Origin: Candidatus Poribacteria bacterium
Lineage (GTDB): Bacteria; Poribacteria; WGA-4E; WGA-3G
Assembly (NCBI GenBank): GCA_003635195.1
Contig: PYIY01000178.1
Location: 31,904 to 95,903, forward strand
Reading direction: 5' to 3'
DNA: 64,000 nt
The position numbers were made by a program, and so were the translations under genes. This document shows positions 22,844 through 31,858 of this stretch, piece by piece. The notes under the pieces are model-generated. The model worked only from the letters and a program-made list of their open reading frames with translations. It was not told the origin of the DNA and searched no databases. Position 1 is the stretch's first letter, and each line of letters starts with the position of its first letter.

Positions 22844-25280
22844 GTAGAGTAGCCGTAGAGGGTCACCCCTCTACAGCCCTCTCCGAACCGTGCGTGCGAC
22901 TTTCACCGCACACGGAAACCCTCCGAGTTAGTGATAGAAATGGTTTTATTTCGGTTGTTGATATAATCAACTTTGTTATCCGAAAGTTCGCTCATTTCCT
23001 GACGAGTGAAGATGTTGTGTAATTCTTTATGGCATTCAGTGTGTAGAAGCCGTAGGTTGCTATAGCCATTATTACCACTAAATGATACAGGTTTTATGTG
23101 GTGTATATGCACCTCATTCTCCTGTATTTCCTTTTGAGATATTTGCTCTTTACAATAAAGGCATTTACCTCTTTGGTGTTCATAAAGTTTTCGCACTTTT
23201 ACAGAATGTATCTGGTTGTATGCGTTTACATATTCACGCTTATTCCAGTATGCGATTGTTTCGGGGTCTCTGTCATAGACCCTGATTCCGTTCTTGACCT
23301 TTACAAACCTCTGTATCGGTATACCTGAAAGGCGGAAGATTATTGTGTCGGAGTCTTTATCTCTAAAGACGCTTTTGACTCGTCCAACTCTTGAGAAGTA
23401 TCTGTTCATTACCCAAGATTTAGACTTATTCGGGTGCCGTCTTTTCGCCCATCTATAGAGTTTGTGCCACATTTCTTTGTCAATGACATCAAATGCGTGT
23501 TTACTGATTGTATGGCGATAATACATAGCCCAACCTACGAGTTTAGGGTTCAACAAGAGAATAACTTCTCTTTGTGTCGCTGTCTTGGCATGTTTTAGAA
23601 CCTCTTTACAACTCTTTAGTAGGTTTTGAATCTTCTCCTTTTGAGGTTTTATCAGAAGTTTGTAGTTTTCCCATTTATTATCAGTGGGTTTGAGTTTACC
23701 TCGTTTGAGGTATTTCCTGAAGTTGAATCCAAGAAAATCAAATCCCTCTGTTATATGGGTTATTTTGGTCTTTTCCTCTGATAGTGTGAGACCTATCTTT
23801 TCTTTGAGAAGAGTGGTGATTTCAGACTTGATTTTGATTGCCTCTGGTTCGGATTTGCAGACGATTATGAAGTCGTCTGCGTATCTTACTATAGGGGTTG
23901 TCTTTTCTACTTGTCCGTTTCGTATGCGTTTGTATCCATACTTTTGGAAGCAGAAGTTATCAAGTGCTGTGAGAGCCACATTTGCGAGTAATGGTGATAT
24001 GACTCCACCCTGTGGTGTCCCAGTTTCATTATCATACACTTCCCCATTATAGAATATATCTGACTTTAGCATTTTGCCAATGATTTCTGTTCCCCAGTTT
24101 GGAACTCCCCAGTCTTTCAACGTTTGGGTTATGTGATTGTGGTTTATGTTGTCAAAACAACCTTTTATATCGCCTTCAATCACATATCTTTTGTTGCTCT
24201 TCTTAGATAGGTAGCCAAACAGGGTGAGAATTGCGTCTTGGCAACTTCGTTTGGGTCTGAACCCTAAACTATAATCACTAAAGTGATATTCCACGATAGG
24301 TTCAGTTGCTATACGAAATATCTCTTGGACAATTCTATCATGTAGGGTTGGTATTCCTAATGGGCGTTTCTTTCCATTAGGTTTTAGGAGATAGACACGC
24401 CTAATCTGGTCAGGTTTCTTTTCAATGTCTATGTTGTCTAAGAGTTTTAGACGTATAGCATTCTGTTCTTTTCTTCCTGTCTTTTTAGGCATGGCTACTC
24501 CGTCTACCCCTGCTGTATATTTGCCTTGATTGCGATGTGTTATTCGCCAGACAGCCAAGACTCTAACAGCATTTGATTTCTTTGTTAAGAGATTGAACGT
24601 TTCTCGGATACTGTCCTTGTCGTTATCAGCAACCGCTTTGTCCATTCTCCTTTGTATCGTGAGGATATTCTTTTCACAGTTTCTGATGTTTTCTGCTGTG
24701 AATAATGCCTCACCAAAAGGTTGGTATGCTTTTCGCATATATTCCACTCCTTTTTGGTTAGATACACTTTTGAACTTTCAAAGAACTAACTCTGGCTATG
24801 CTTGTATAGCCTCCTCAACCTTATGGACTGCGGGAGTCCACTTAGGTTCTTTCTAATTCCCCAATGATAAACTTCGTAAACTGATTTAGTGTTATCCTCT
24901 ACCCCAATTCGTTAGGTATCCTAACGTTGTGTCTATTTTAGCCTAATGGGTGTAATATCCTATAGATTACACCTGTGAGCATTTATCATGTCTAATGCCC
25001 TTTTCAGACACCATAATTTTCAGGAGTATTAGTTCCTGTCAAGGCTTTTATGTTCGCCGTGTTGAGGCTTATCGGATATTCAACTTTCGTTTACACTTGT
25101 CAGTTCCTACCTGACGCATTGGTTTTGGGTCTCTTATGAGTTGCCTTACCCTCAAATGTTCGCCTTTTCCCCTTGCTTCCTACATAGTTGTTTCCAATAT
25201 GCAGTTAGGGTTAGGTATGCGGTGTTAGGCTCACCGAGTAGGTTTTATCCTACATTTTATCATTGCTCATTAGAACGCAC
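22844..25280 (-). mobile_element. Full-length group II intron
   Basis: On the leftward strand the 5' end GTGCGTTCTAA is at 25280 and the 3' end CTACTCTAC is at 22844. Domain V (CCGTGTGCGGTGAAAGTCGC then ACGCACGG) lies around 22886-22918. The 5' ribozyme domains occupy 24740-25280 and the maturase ORF most of the rest. Its RNA domains match those of the ORF-less intron at 5131-6046, so both belong to one lineage and share a maturase. It is inserted in noncoding DNA between the TIR-like gene and the 25384 gene. Confidence 0.9.
22903..24738 (-). CDS. ltrA: Group II intron reverse transcriptase/maturase with HNH endonuclease, 611 residues
   Basis: ATG 24738 has SD AAGGAG 8 bases upstream. Reverse transcriptase motifs run from RRVYLLKPNGKKRPLGIPTL through GTPQGGVISPLLANVALTAL to VRYADDFIIVCKSE (catalytic Asp-Asp), with a thumb/maturase domain X after it (LNPKLVGWAMYYRH). 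The C-terminal HNH is CLYCKEQISQKE and VHIHHIKPVSFSGNNGYSNL followed by RLLHTECH. The protein helps the intron splice, copies it into DNA and nicks the target. All key motifs are present, so it is probably active and could also mobilise the deleted copy at 5.1 kb. Confidence 0.92.
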   Translation of the reverse strand: MRKAYQPFGEALFTAENIRNCEKNILTIQRRMDKAVADNDKDSIRETFNLLTKKSNAVRVLAVWRITHRNQGKYTAGVDGVAMPKKTGRKEQNAIRLKLLDNIDIEKKPDQIRRVYLLKPNGKKRPLGIPTLHDRIVQEIFRIATEPIVEYHFSDYSLGFRPKRSCQDAILTLFGYLSKKSNKRYVIEGDIKGCFDNINHNHITQTLKDWGVPNWGTEIIGKMLKSDIFYNGEVYDNETGTPQGGVISPLLANVALTALDNFCFQKYGYKRIRNGQVEKTTPIVRYADDFIIVCKSEPEAIKIKSEITTLLKEKIGLTLSEEKTKITHITEGFDFLGFNFRKYLKRGKLKPTDNKWENYKLLIKPQKEKIQNLLKSCKEVLKHAKTATQREVILLLNPKLVGWAMYYRHTISKHAFDVIDKEMWHKLYRWAKRRHPNKSKSWVMNRYFSRVGRVKSVFRDKDSDTIIFRLSGIPIQRFVKVKNGIRVYDRDPETIAYWNKREYVNAYNQIHSVKVRKLYEHQRGKCLYCKEQISQKEIQENEVHIHHIKPVSFSGNNGYSNLRLLHTECHKELHNIFTRQEMSELSDNKVDYINNRNKTISITNSEGFRVR

Positions 25281-25383
25281 ATAGGACTCGACGCGGAGGC
25301 GCGCCGAGGTGATACTCCTATCCGCCAAGTTATATAGAGTATATCACAAAAAACGAAAAAATTACAAACAAGCGAATCCAAAT

Positions 25384-25692
25384 CTACTCCCGAATCATGG
25401 TAACCTCGCTCTCATGGTCATACTCGATCCCTGATACCGGTTTCCGTTCGTAAGCCCACACCTCCGAGATAAATTCCCACGCCGGCGGAACCAGCCACCC
25501 GTGCCGCTGCTCTACCGCCACCGCGGGATTGTCAGAAGGCACCGAGAACTCAGGATCCTCATACACGAATTCGATCCGCTTGAGATGCCACTGCTCCTGC
25601 TCGGCATCCCAGTCCTCATAGATCCGTTTGGTGACTGTCCGAAACAGGTCGTTTTCGTCGCGATACAAGGCGCGGATTTCACTGATAACCAT
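25384..25692 (-). CDS. Hypothetical acidic protein, 102 residues
   Basis: Starts MVISEIRALYRDENDLFRTV at 25692. It contains a beta-rich centre (EQWHLKRIEFVYEDPEFSVP) and ends IEYDHESEVTMIRE. No family recognised. The next leftward gene upstream starts at 26104. The group II intron begins 104 bases beyond its stop. Confidence 0.6.
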   Translation of the reverse strand: MVISEIRALYRDENDLFRTVTKRIYEDWDAEQEQWHLKRIEFVYEDPEFSVPSDNPAVAVEQRHGWLVPPAWEFISEVWAYERKPVSGIEYDHESEVTMIRE

Positions 25693-25705
25693 TCTGTTAA
25701 TACGC

Positions 25706-26104
25706 CTAAAGATTCAGTTGTGGAAGTACAAACATATAGTAGTAAGCCGTGCTAACAGCACTCCCTATCGCACAACCGATGACAGTTGATTGAAGTCGCT
25801 TCCGCTTGACATTCTCTTGGTATACACGGGTATAAGCGTCTACATACACTGGCGATTTTCCCAGCAACGCACCTACAGGGACCCCTGGCGTTACAAAGTA
25901 CGCATAGCCAAGCCCAAAACAACCACACAAGAACCCTACGGATGTCCATGATAACGGTGAGAAGTTTTGTTCCGCATCTCTGCGGGCATCTGCGGTCGCC
26001 TGTTCGACTTCCGACATTTGTTGTGCACTGGCGATGTGAGACATAACCAGCACAAACACGGTGATAAAAATAACGAATATGTGAAAAACCTTATTGATTT
26101 TCAT
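25706..26104 (-). CDS. Exported or membrane protein, 132 residues
   Basis: ATG 26104 is used because GGAAGC lies upstream and the next residues form a signal peptide (MKINKVFHIFVIFITVFVLV ... SHIASAQQ); the frame extends to 26197 without support. Two further hydrophobic segments (WTSVGFLCGCFGLGYAYF and VIGCAIGSAVSTAYYYMFVL) suggest a small inner-membrane protein. No homology is recognised. It lies directly downstream of rep in the same direction. Confidence 0.6.
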   Translation of the reverse strand: MKINKVFHIFVIFITVFVLVMSHIASAQQMSEVEQATADARRDAEQNFSPLSWTSVGFLCGCFGLGYAYFVTPGVPVGALLGKSPVYVDAYTRVYQENVKRKRLQSTVIGCAIGSAVSTAYYYMFVLPQLNL

Positions 26105-26255
26105 TGTATGCTTCCTTTCTTTATGCGGTTTTGAGAGAGACCGGAAGAAGGGGATGGAAGGAGGGGTGCCCAACCTTCCTGTCTTCCAATCTTCCAACCA
26201 AGAACCTTCAACAACTTTCCATCACGGAAAATCGCTAAATCACAAAAATCACAGC

Positions 26256-27563
26256 TCAGACAGCTTCCCCCATAATCCTCGCCTTCTCATCTTCACGCTG
26301 CTGAACGACAGGTGCCAGCAACTCTTGGCAGAACTCCGCCTCAAGGATACTGTCGATCTCCGCCTTCACCATGCCCCCCTTCTGATACGCCTCCATCGCC
26401 GACGCGTGCTGATTCAGCCGTTGGCGAACGAAACGAGATTCGACCCGTTTCGCTGCAGTTTCAACGAGTGCCGGTTCCCCATGGACGAGCTGACGGATAA
26501 TGGTATCCCGCTTGGCGTTAAACTCTTCCTTCAAGTCCTCGAGCTCCTTTTCCCTGACTTTCTGGGCTCGCATCTGACGCTCTTTCTGCACACGTTCGTC
26601 CTGATAGTTCTCGCGGATCGCCTCAATGATATAACCCGCACGATTCCTCACAGACACCGCATCCAAGGACATCTCAATCTTCTCAGAAACATACCCCATA
26701 AAATCGGGATACGCGCCCGGCGAAGGCAACTTTTCAGAATTCACGAAATCCCACTCCTGTCCAGCGATCTTCAGTGCCACGTTCCGATCGATCCTCGCTT
26801 GGACGAGTTCAACGGCAATCGGCGGGAGGTCCTCTATATCCGGGAACAGCGACTCCTGAACGGGCAGCTGCTTGAGCCTCGTGATACGGAACTTCAATTC
26901 GGCGATCCGACGCCCAGCGCGTTTCTGCTCGACCTCCACAGAATAGCCCGTCTCTGTATTGATCTCCTTGAGGGCAGGCTTGATAACGGCACGGTTTAAG
27001 ATACTAAACGCCGGATACTCTTTGTGCTCGATCCCGAGCAGCTCTCTAAACATCTCGAGCGAAATGAACGGCGTTTCGCCCTGGTCCCGTTCGGTATCAA
27101 AGTAGTCGAAACACAACTCCCACAAGACCAACGCATACTGCCTTTTGAACCGGTTTTGCAGACGGAGGTTCAACTTCGCATAGACGCGTGGGTTATAGAG
27201 CTGCTGACGCAGATGCGGCGCAAAGGCATACGTACAGACACCATCTGCGATCTCAACGGAAGCCAATAGACCCGCGACACCCCACCTCTCCGTGTCGCTG
27301 TCTTTTTCCAGAAGATTCCATTCAACCGTACACGCACGGAGTTGCCTTAACACCTCTTTGAGATAATCTTCGTTCTTACTATCGAAACCTAACTTCGCTG
27401 CCAATTCCACCATGCTTACACTATGAATCTCCTGATTCGGGAGTTCATTGTAGGCGTTGGCGAGTAGCACATTCCATGCCCGACGTTGCAACAGCGAGAT
27501 TTTGCTCTGAATCTGTATCGCTGGACTCGCCTTGACGAATTCGTTGATTTTCGCTAAGTTCAT
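26256..27563 (-). CDS. rep: Plasmid replication initiator, Rep_3/RepB winged-helix family, 435 residues
   Basis: The first 230 residues have the two-winged-helix layout of iteron-binding initiators: KISLLQRRAWNVLLANAYNE, LRQLRACTVEWNLLEKDSDT, LNLRLQNRFKRQYALVLWEL (the DNA-reading region), LLGIEHKEYPAFSILNRAVI followed by KPALKEINTETGYSVEVEQK. The last 150 residues are long charged helices not typical of small Rep proteins. Arrays of a 22-bp motif with core ACGTTCA are found upstream (27779-28027 and 29488-29628), which fits an iteron-controlled plasmid origin. SD AAAGGGG lies before ATG 27563. Confidence 0.85.
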   Translation of the reverse strand: MNLAKINEFVKASPAIQIQSKISLLQRRAWNVLLANAYNELPNQEIHSVSMVELAAKLGFDSKNEDYLKEVLRQLRACTVEWNLLEKDSDTERWGVAGLLASVEIADGVCTYAFAPHLRQQLYNPRVYAKLNLRLQNRFKRQYALVLWELCFDYFDTERDQGETPFISLEMFRELLGIEHKEYPAFSILNRAVIKPALKEINTETGYSVEVEQKRAGRRIAELKFRITRLKQLPVQESLFPDIEDLPPIAVELVQARIDRNVALKIAGQEWDFVNSEKLPSPGAYPDFMGYVSEKIEMSLDAVSVRNRAGYIIEAIRENYQDERVQKERQMRAQKVREKELEDLKEEFNAKRDTIIRQLVHGEPALVETAAKRVESRFVRQRLNQHASAMEAYQKGGMVKAEIDSILEAEFCQELLAPVVQQREDEKARIMGEAV

Positions 27564-27640
27564 GGGGCACCCCTTTGTTAATGGCTATAAGTTGTTGGTT
27601 ATAAGTTATAGGTTGTAGGTTATAAGTTAAGAGGCGAGTT
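27564..27640. repeat. Short tandem repeats in the rep leader
   Basis: Degenerate copies of GGTTATAAGTTA (27597-27630) lie between rep and the first iterons. Read leftward they form an AT-rich leader (TTATAACCTACAACC) and could ease strand opening. Part of the same filler continues to about 27730. Confidence 0.45.
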
Positions 27641-27778
27641 CGTAACAATCAACCACCCTTGCGGAATATTCCACACACGGTTCGATTGTTACCAGAAACC
27701 CTCTTAACTAACAACCAACCACCAAGAACCATTATACAATTAATATGAACATCTGTCAATACCGTTTTTCATATTTAA

Positions 27779-28027
27779 CCCCATAAACGTTCACTTTAAA
27801 GTTAAAATTCCCGTATTTTGCTCCAATTACAGGCAGGAATCTACAGGCATTACCACCGGTTTTTATCTAGTTCCCCACAAACGTTCATGTTTCCCCATAA
27901 GCGTTCACTTTAAGCAGGCATTGCCACTGGCGAGGTTTCTGACCGCGCCCCTTCAATCCGCGACAATCCGCGATTCTGACCATTCCCAATAAACGTTCAC
28001 CTTTTCCCCACAGACGTTCATGTTTAA
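27779..28027 (+). repeat. Iteron cluster A (five degenerate copies)
   Basis: Copies of an about 22-bp motif begin at 27779, 27873, 27893, 27984 and 28006. Each has CCC then a variable A/T pair, then the core ACGTTCA or GCGTTCA, then TNTTT or CTTT. They are in the same orientation as cluster B at 29.5 kb. They lie 200-450 bases upstream of rep, where iterons for the initiator are expected. Confidence 0.75.
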
Positions 28028-28029
28028 CC

Positions 28030-28200
28030 GTTGTGTAGAACTTACAGAAATCGTAGATTTCCTGTCTGACTTCCTGCTTCAACGTTTCGTGCCCCCGAAT
28101 GAGGTCTTACAGAAACTCCACACGCGTTTTACAACTCCTCGCAACTCGTGGCGTTGGTTCTTATGTAGGTGTAGGACACAGGTTAATAGCCGCGTTGAGG
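28030..28200 (-). ncRNA. Probable TnpB guide RNA (reRNA/omega RNA) region
   Basis: TnpB guide RNAs overlap the 3' end of the gene and extend past it. After the tnpB stop (28161) the leftward strand runs about 130 bases with GC-rich stretches (for example CGGGGGCACGAAACG) and meets iteron DNA near 28027. The exact right end of the element cannot be seen from one copy, so bounds are approximate. Confidence 0.4.
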
Positions 28201-29261
28201 TCTCGGTCGCAAGTAAAACCGCATTTTAGGCAGTTGTATACCCGATCCGAGAGCATAAGATATTTTTTCTTGTGTCCGCAGTTACTACACGTCTTGCTAC
28301 TGGCAAAGAATTGATCGGCTTGTGTTATCGGAATACCACGTCTCTCTGCTTTATATTTTAGCATTCTAAGAAAACGAGAGAGTGCTGAATCCGACAACGC
28401 CTTTGCTAACGTGCGATTTTTCAAGAGTCCACTGATATTGAGTGTCTCTATCCCGATAGCAGAGGCTTTCCGAACAATTGTGGTGCTAACTTGGTGGTGT
28501 GCGTCTTCACGTATGCAAGCAATACGATAATGAACATTACTAAGCACTTTCTTTGCCTTATACCAGTTCTTTGATTGATAAACCTTACGCGATAACGCAC
28601 GATTCGCACGCTGCAACTTCCTTTCATATCGTTTCAGGGGGCGTGGGTTCTCATGTGTTGTGCCATCAGAACAGGTAGCAAGTGTATTGATACCCACGTC
28701 AATGCCTATCGGTTGCTTGCTATCGTCAAACAGAAGCGGTTGATGTTTATAGTTGTTGCTATCGAGTCGTCTCACTGTGATAGAGGCGTACCATTTACCA
28801 TTATGTTTGGATACAACAACTTTGGTGATTTCGCCAGTCCATTGCAGTTCCTCGCGCATGCGTATCCAACCTATCTTTGGAAGATTGATACGCTTTTTAT
28901 AGACGTCAACAGTTCCTTGTCCATTGTCTGCTTGGTAAGAGCATTTACCATCTCGTCTCTTATAGACGGGGAAGTTGTTTTGTCCTTTTTTCCAACGTGT
29001 GACAGCGTCACCGAGATTGTGTATCGCATTCTTGGACGCATTCTGTGATAACTCTGAACACCAGGGGAACTTCTCACGTTTAACAGCATTGAACTCACGC
29101 TTTATCTCGCGGTAATCCCGCCATTCGTCTTTATCTAACCCGACTTTAAACGACGACAAAGCGAAGTTGAACGCGACACGCGCATAGCCAGTATGCTGTG
29201 ACATCAACGTAGACTGCTTGTTATTCGGGTTAAGTTCTATCTGCTGTGAACGTAAATTCAT
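28161..29261 (-). CDS. tnpB: TnpB (IS200/IS605-type) RNA-guided nuclease, 366 residues
   Basis: The RuvC-like active site is complete: GIDVGINTLATCSDG (Asp), SAIGIETLNISGL (Glu) and the C-terminal CDRDLNAAINL (Asp). A zinc finger lies between them near the end: CSNCGHKKK ... YNCLKCGF. The N-terminal helical part has the usual KREKFPWCSELSQNASKNAI followed by HNLGDAVTRWKKG. No TnpA is nearby. The gene sits in the middle of the iteron region, splitting cluster A from cluster B, so it entered the replication origin of the element. Confidence 0.9.
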   Translation of the reverse strand: MNLRSQQIELNPNNKQSTLMSQHTGYARVAFNFALSSFKVGLDKDEWRDYREIKREFNAVKREKFPWCSELSQNASKNAIHNLGDAVTRWKKGQNNFPVYKRRDGKCSYQADNGQGTVDVYKKRINLPKIGWIRMREELQWTGEITKVVVSKHNGKWYASITVRRLDSNNYKHQPLLFDDSKQPIGIDVGINTLATCSDGTTHENPRPLKRYERKLQRANRALSRKVYQSKNWYKAKKVLSNVHYRIACIREDAHHQVSTTIVRKASAIGIETLNISGLLKNRTLAKALSDSALSRFLRMLKYKAERRGIPITQADQFFASSKTCSNCGHKKKYLMLSDRVYNCLKCGFTCDRDLNAAINLCPTPT

Positions 29262-29487
29262 GGTATATCAGGTATCAGGTGTTTATCCCCTGCGAAGTGG
29301 GAGGCAGACACGTAACCGAGAGGCTACGCTTCGCATGTCTGCCAACCTGATATGTTTATTATACCTTTTTTTCAATCAGCAGTCAAGAACAATCTTCGGA
29401 ATTCTACAGATTTTCTCGGACTGCACAGGAACCTCCAGAATCCGCGAAAATCCGCAGAATCCGTGAAAATCCGCGATTCTGACCATT

Positions 29488-29628
29488 CCCCACAAACGTT
29501 CACTTTAAGGTTTTTCCTCCCCATAGACGTTCATATCAATCCCCATAGACGTTCATATCAATCCCCATAGACGTTCATATCAATCCCCATAGACGTTCAT
29601 ATCAATCCCCATAGACGTTCATATTAAA
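29488..29628 (+). repeat. Iteron cluster B (five perfect 22-bp tandem copies plus one degenerate)
   Basis: CCCCATAGACGTTCATATCA plus AT is repeated head to tail at 29519, 29541, 29563, 29585 and 29607 (the last ends ATTAAA), with a variant at 29488. A 22-bp period, two DNA turns, is typical of plasmid iterons bound by Rep. The stretch that follows (29640-30010) is very AT-rich and suits strand opening. Confidence 0.9.
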
Positions 29629-29639
29629 GTCTGGGAAGT

Positions 29640-30020
29640 CAGGTGTGGCGTGGGCGCATCGCACCCTTAAACATATTAAACAAGAATTAAAAATATTAAA
29701 ATCGTTAAACAACATACACCGAAACAGTGATTTCCTGAATCCAGGAGCCTCCGATCTTCTGTTGTTTAACGATAAAAAAATTATTTAAAACCGGAAAAAC
29801 GGGCAGGAATTGTGCGGAAAGATGCTGAAATTGCTCATAAATTACTTAACTTGTCTTTAAAAATTCATTTAACAGGGAAATTCGACAAAAACTGTTGTAT
29901 GAAATACTTATTTTTGTTATAGTTATTTTAATATGTTATACTTGTTTAAGTATAATCAATAATTATCCTACGCCAAACAGAGGATGTAGTAAAAATTTTT
30001 TGTGGTATTTAAATCGGGGT
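29640..30020. other. AT-rich stretch next to the iterons
   Basis: No gene is supported. Runs such as CATATTAAACAAGAATTAAA and ATTAAAATCGTTAAAC and several short TTAAC/GTTAA inversions mark a low-melting region. Next to the 22-bp iterons this is a likely DNA-unwinding element of a replication origin. Confidence 0.5.
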
Positions 30021-30059
30021 TTTTGCTATAATACTTGAAATAGGTATTACAACAAATTA

Positions 30060-30147
30060 GAGGGATCACCAAGGGATCGACTCGCCAAAGTTTCCCCCTT
30101 GGCGACCCTCAGCAATACCGAACCGCTAAGTTCTTAGTGGTATTGCT
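30060..30147 (+). other. Two strong adjacent hairpins
   Basis: GAGGG (30060-30064) and CCAAGGG (30069-30075) pair with CCCTTGG and CCCTC further on (about 30097-30114). Then AGCAATACC (about 30112-30120) pairs with GGTATTGCT (30140-30148) around an inner CTAAG/CTTAG stem. A TATAAT lies at 30027-30032, so a short transcript through these hairpins is possible. They may be a terminator pair or a small RNA. Confidence 0.4.
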
Positions 30148-30229
30148 CCTCTTATTATAGCATTAAAGGCTTAATTTTTTAAGTGCTTTTCACTTTGATG
30201 CGTTAGTGGGAGTAAATGGTAATTTTTAC

Positions 30230-30259
30230 TTGACTTTTCCCGTAAAAGTTGCGTATAAT
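30230..30259 (+). promoter_or_regulatory. Sigma-70-type promoter for a structured leader
   Basis: TTGACT (30230-30235) and TATAAT (30254-30259) with an 18-base spacer. The predicted RNA start near 30266 is directly before a series of hairpins and 340 bases before the 30608 gene. Confidence 0.65.
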
Positions 30260-30265
30260 ATTATC

Positions 30266-30446
30266 AGAATTGGTTGGAAACCCCAACCGTTCAGGGTGCT
30301 TATGCACCCGTCAGATCGAAGCGTAGGTGCGGAGAGGCACGACTAATCCCCTTCCTTGGGGGATGTCTCTCCAAACCCCCTTTTAGTCGAGGGCAGTTTT
30401 GATTTGATGTAGTTTCGTCGCCACTGGCGAAGCGAAACACCTACGC
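30266..30446 (+). ncRNA. Candidate structured RNA with pseudoknot before the 30608 gene
   Basis: Starting at the predicted transcription start, several stems are visible: GGTTGG/CCAACC, GGGTGC/GCACCC and a long-range outer stem GCGTAGGTG (30321-30329) with CACCTACGC (30438-30446). Inside it, GGAGAG (30331-30336) pairs with CTCTCC (30367-30372) around an ATCCCC/GGGGAT hairpin. GACTAA (30341-30346) can pair with TTAGTC (30383-30388), crossing the GGAGAG stem. A further GTTTCG/CGAAAC hairpin closes the set. No coding frame explains this much pairing. It may control the gene downstream, or act as a copy-number or maintenance RNA. Confidence 0.55.
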
Positions 30447-30470
30447 AATACCACTTTTTAGCATGTTTTT

Positions 30471-30524
30471 ACTGGAGACAGTGCTATGCACTCGCTTTGC
30501 ACCTGCATGGCACTGCATCTCCAC
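30471..30524 (+). promoter_or_regulatory. Long hairpin before the 30608 gene
   Basis: TGGAGA and GTGC-ATGCA on the left (about 30472-30490) pair with TGCAT-GCAC and TCTCCA on the right (about 30503-30523). A second palindrome, CCTTTTGTATTACAAAAGG (30581-30599), overlaps the SD (AAAAGGGG) of the 30608 gene and could hide it. Confidence 0.5.
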
Positions 30525-30607
30525 ATAGGTTTTGATATGAATATCGAATATGCAGGCGTTCTCTGGTTCGTCATGCACTGCCTTTTGTATTACAAAAGGG
30601 GCGTGCT

Positions 30608-31576
30608 ATGAGCCAACAAATCTATCTGCCTTTCGGTGGTAAGTACCCGATCCCGTATGAGTTCGAGGCTGATACGATGCCCGTCCCGCGCGGTCAATAT
30701 AGTGTTCTCTATGAACTCCGCGATGGCAACCTGACAGCAGCCGAGGCAATGATTTATCTCTGTATGAATCACGGAAGCACATGGGCTTCAGGCGCAGCGT
30801 GGCCTATGTCAGGTCCCTATCTGTCGAAAATACTCGGCACACGGATGTCGCGATGGTACGTCAGAAAAACATTAGCGAATCTCTCTGACAAAGGATGGAT
30901 CCAGACGATTGACGACGACAACCCATCCGGAAACCGCTATCGGATCCGACACCATCTCTGTAAATATCAGGAGGTCCCTGTCGATAAGGACGGGAAACCT
31001 CTGACGTTTGCAGTGCCACGCGGTCCCGGAGGCCCCTTGGAACGGTGTTTTGATGGCGACATCTCGTGGAAAGCTGCTCTCGTCTGGATCGTGTTGAAAC
31101 ACCGATCGAATTGGAAAGCACACGCGGACACCGCAGGACAAACCGAACGTGCCACGCTTCTCGAACTCTCGAAAGGATGCCGAATGAAGCACGCCATCTT
31201 TCAGTTCTGTCTCACCGAACTTACCGAGGCAGGCATGCTGGTGCGGTTGACACCGAAGTCGCAAAGCGCGATTTTCCAGTTGTATCCGAAGCCGTTCCCG
31301 AAAACGATCCAACCCGAACCCAAACGCATCCGCCAAACGCATGTGAGAGGAACGGCAATCAAAACAGACGACCACGAACACTGGTACAGCAACAATATGC
31401 AGTATCGGTGCCCGCTCGACGACTATCGGGCAGTAGAGAGGCTACAGAGGGACAGAACGTGGAAACGCGTCAGCGACTACCACAAATATCAGGTGATGCC
31501 GAAATCGATTCTCGAAGATTTCGAGAAGGTTGTTGTGTCGCATTGCCAAATCTTACGCCAATTGGGGAAAGGATAA
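30608..31576 (+). CDS. Winged-helix protein, putative second replication protein, 322 residues
   Basis: Two winged-helix-like segments are visible: LTAAEAMIYLCMNHGS ... SKILGTRMSRWYVRKTLANL followed by SDKGWIQTIDDDNPSGNRYR, and later ATLLELSKGCRMKHAIFQFC followed by LTELTEAGMLVRL. Two such domains in about 300 residues recall replication initiators and primosomal helper proteins, though no family is recognised. The context supports a replication role: it lies between an AT-rich region with iterons and a downstream site with DnaA boxes and 21-bp direct repeats. Its leader is highly structured, as in copy-number-controlled genes. Confidence 0.55.
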   Translation: MSQQIYLPFGGKYPIPYEFEADTMPVPRGQYSVLYELRDGNLTAAEAMIYLCMNHGSTWASGAAWPMSGPYLSKILGTRMSRWYVRKTLANLSDKGWIQTIDDDNPSGNRYRIRHHLCKYQEVPVDKDGKPLTFAVPRGPGGPLERCFDGDISWKAALVWIVLKHRSNWKAHADTAGQTERATLLELSKGCRMKHAIFQFCLTELTEAGMLVRLTPKSQSAIFQLYPKPFPKTIQPEPKRIRQTHVRGTAIKTDDHEHWYSNNMQYRCPLDDYRAVERLQRDRTWKRVSDYHKYQVMPKSILEDFEKVVVSHCQILRQLGKG

Positions 31577-31786
31577 TGGTGCTAACGCTCTTCTTTCTTC
31601 TATTGAAAATTAAAATATTTATGGGCCCTTTCGCCAAAACGCTTCTCCTCTGCACGGGGGGTAGCGCGATCAATTATATATACTCTTCCTTATATAAGAG
31701 TACTTATATAGCGAAAAACGCGCTTTCAACAAACCCAGTAAAATCAAGGGTTCAAATACTTATTAAAAATAAGGGGATGGCACTAT

Positions 31787-31851
31787 GGGAATTTTGCATG
31801 GCACTATGGGAATTTTGCATGGCACTATGGGAATTTTACTCCCACTTTGAC
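31787..31851 (+). repeat. Three 21-bp tandem direct repeats
   Basis: ATGGCACTATGGGAATTTTG plus C is repeated three times head to tail (starts at 31787, 31808 and 31829, the last diverging at its end). The period of two helical turns and the DnaA boxes next to it suit a second iteron set. A frame through them encodes MALWEFC three times but is an out-of-frame tail of the preceding gene and is not a gene. Confidence 0.75.
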
Positions 31852-31858
31852 GATTGAG

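Noticed and set aside
26094..26999. Rightward frame of 301 residues opposite rep
   Set aside because: It is a shadow of rep on the other strand, with leucine and arginine-rich composition and no SD.
29488..29628. CRISPR array, because of the evenly spaced repeats
   Set aside because: The 22-bp copies are directly adjacent with no spacers between them, and no cas gene is present. They are iterons.
30331..30388. Possible HDV-like ribozyme, since the crossing stems resemble its nested pseudoknot
   Set aside because: The P4 hairpin and the strand with the catalytic C before the second stem's 3' arm are not present. I report it only as an unassigned pseudoknot.
31066..31857. Long open frame containing three repeats of MALWEFC
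   Set aside because: It lies in another frame of the 30608 gene and then runs through the tandem repeats; it has no SD and no independent support.
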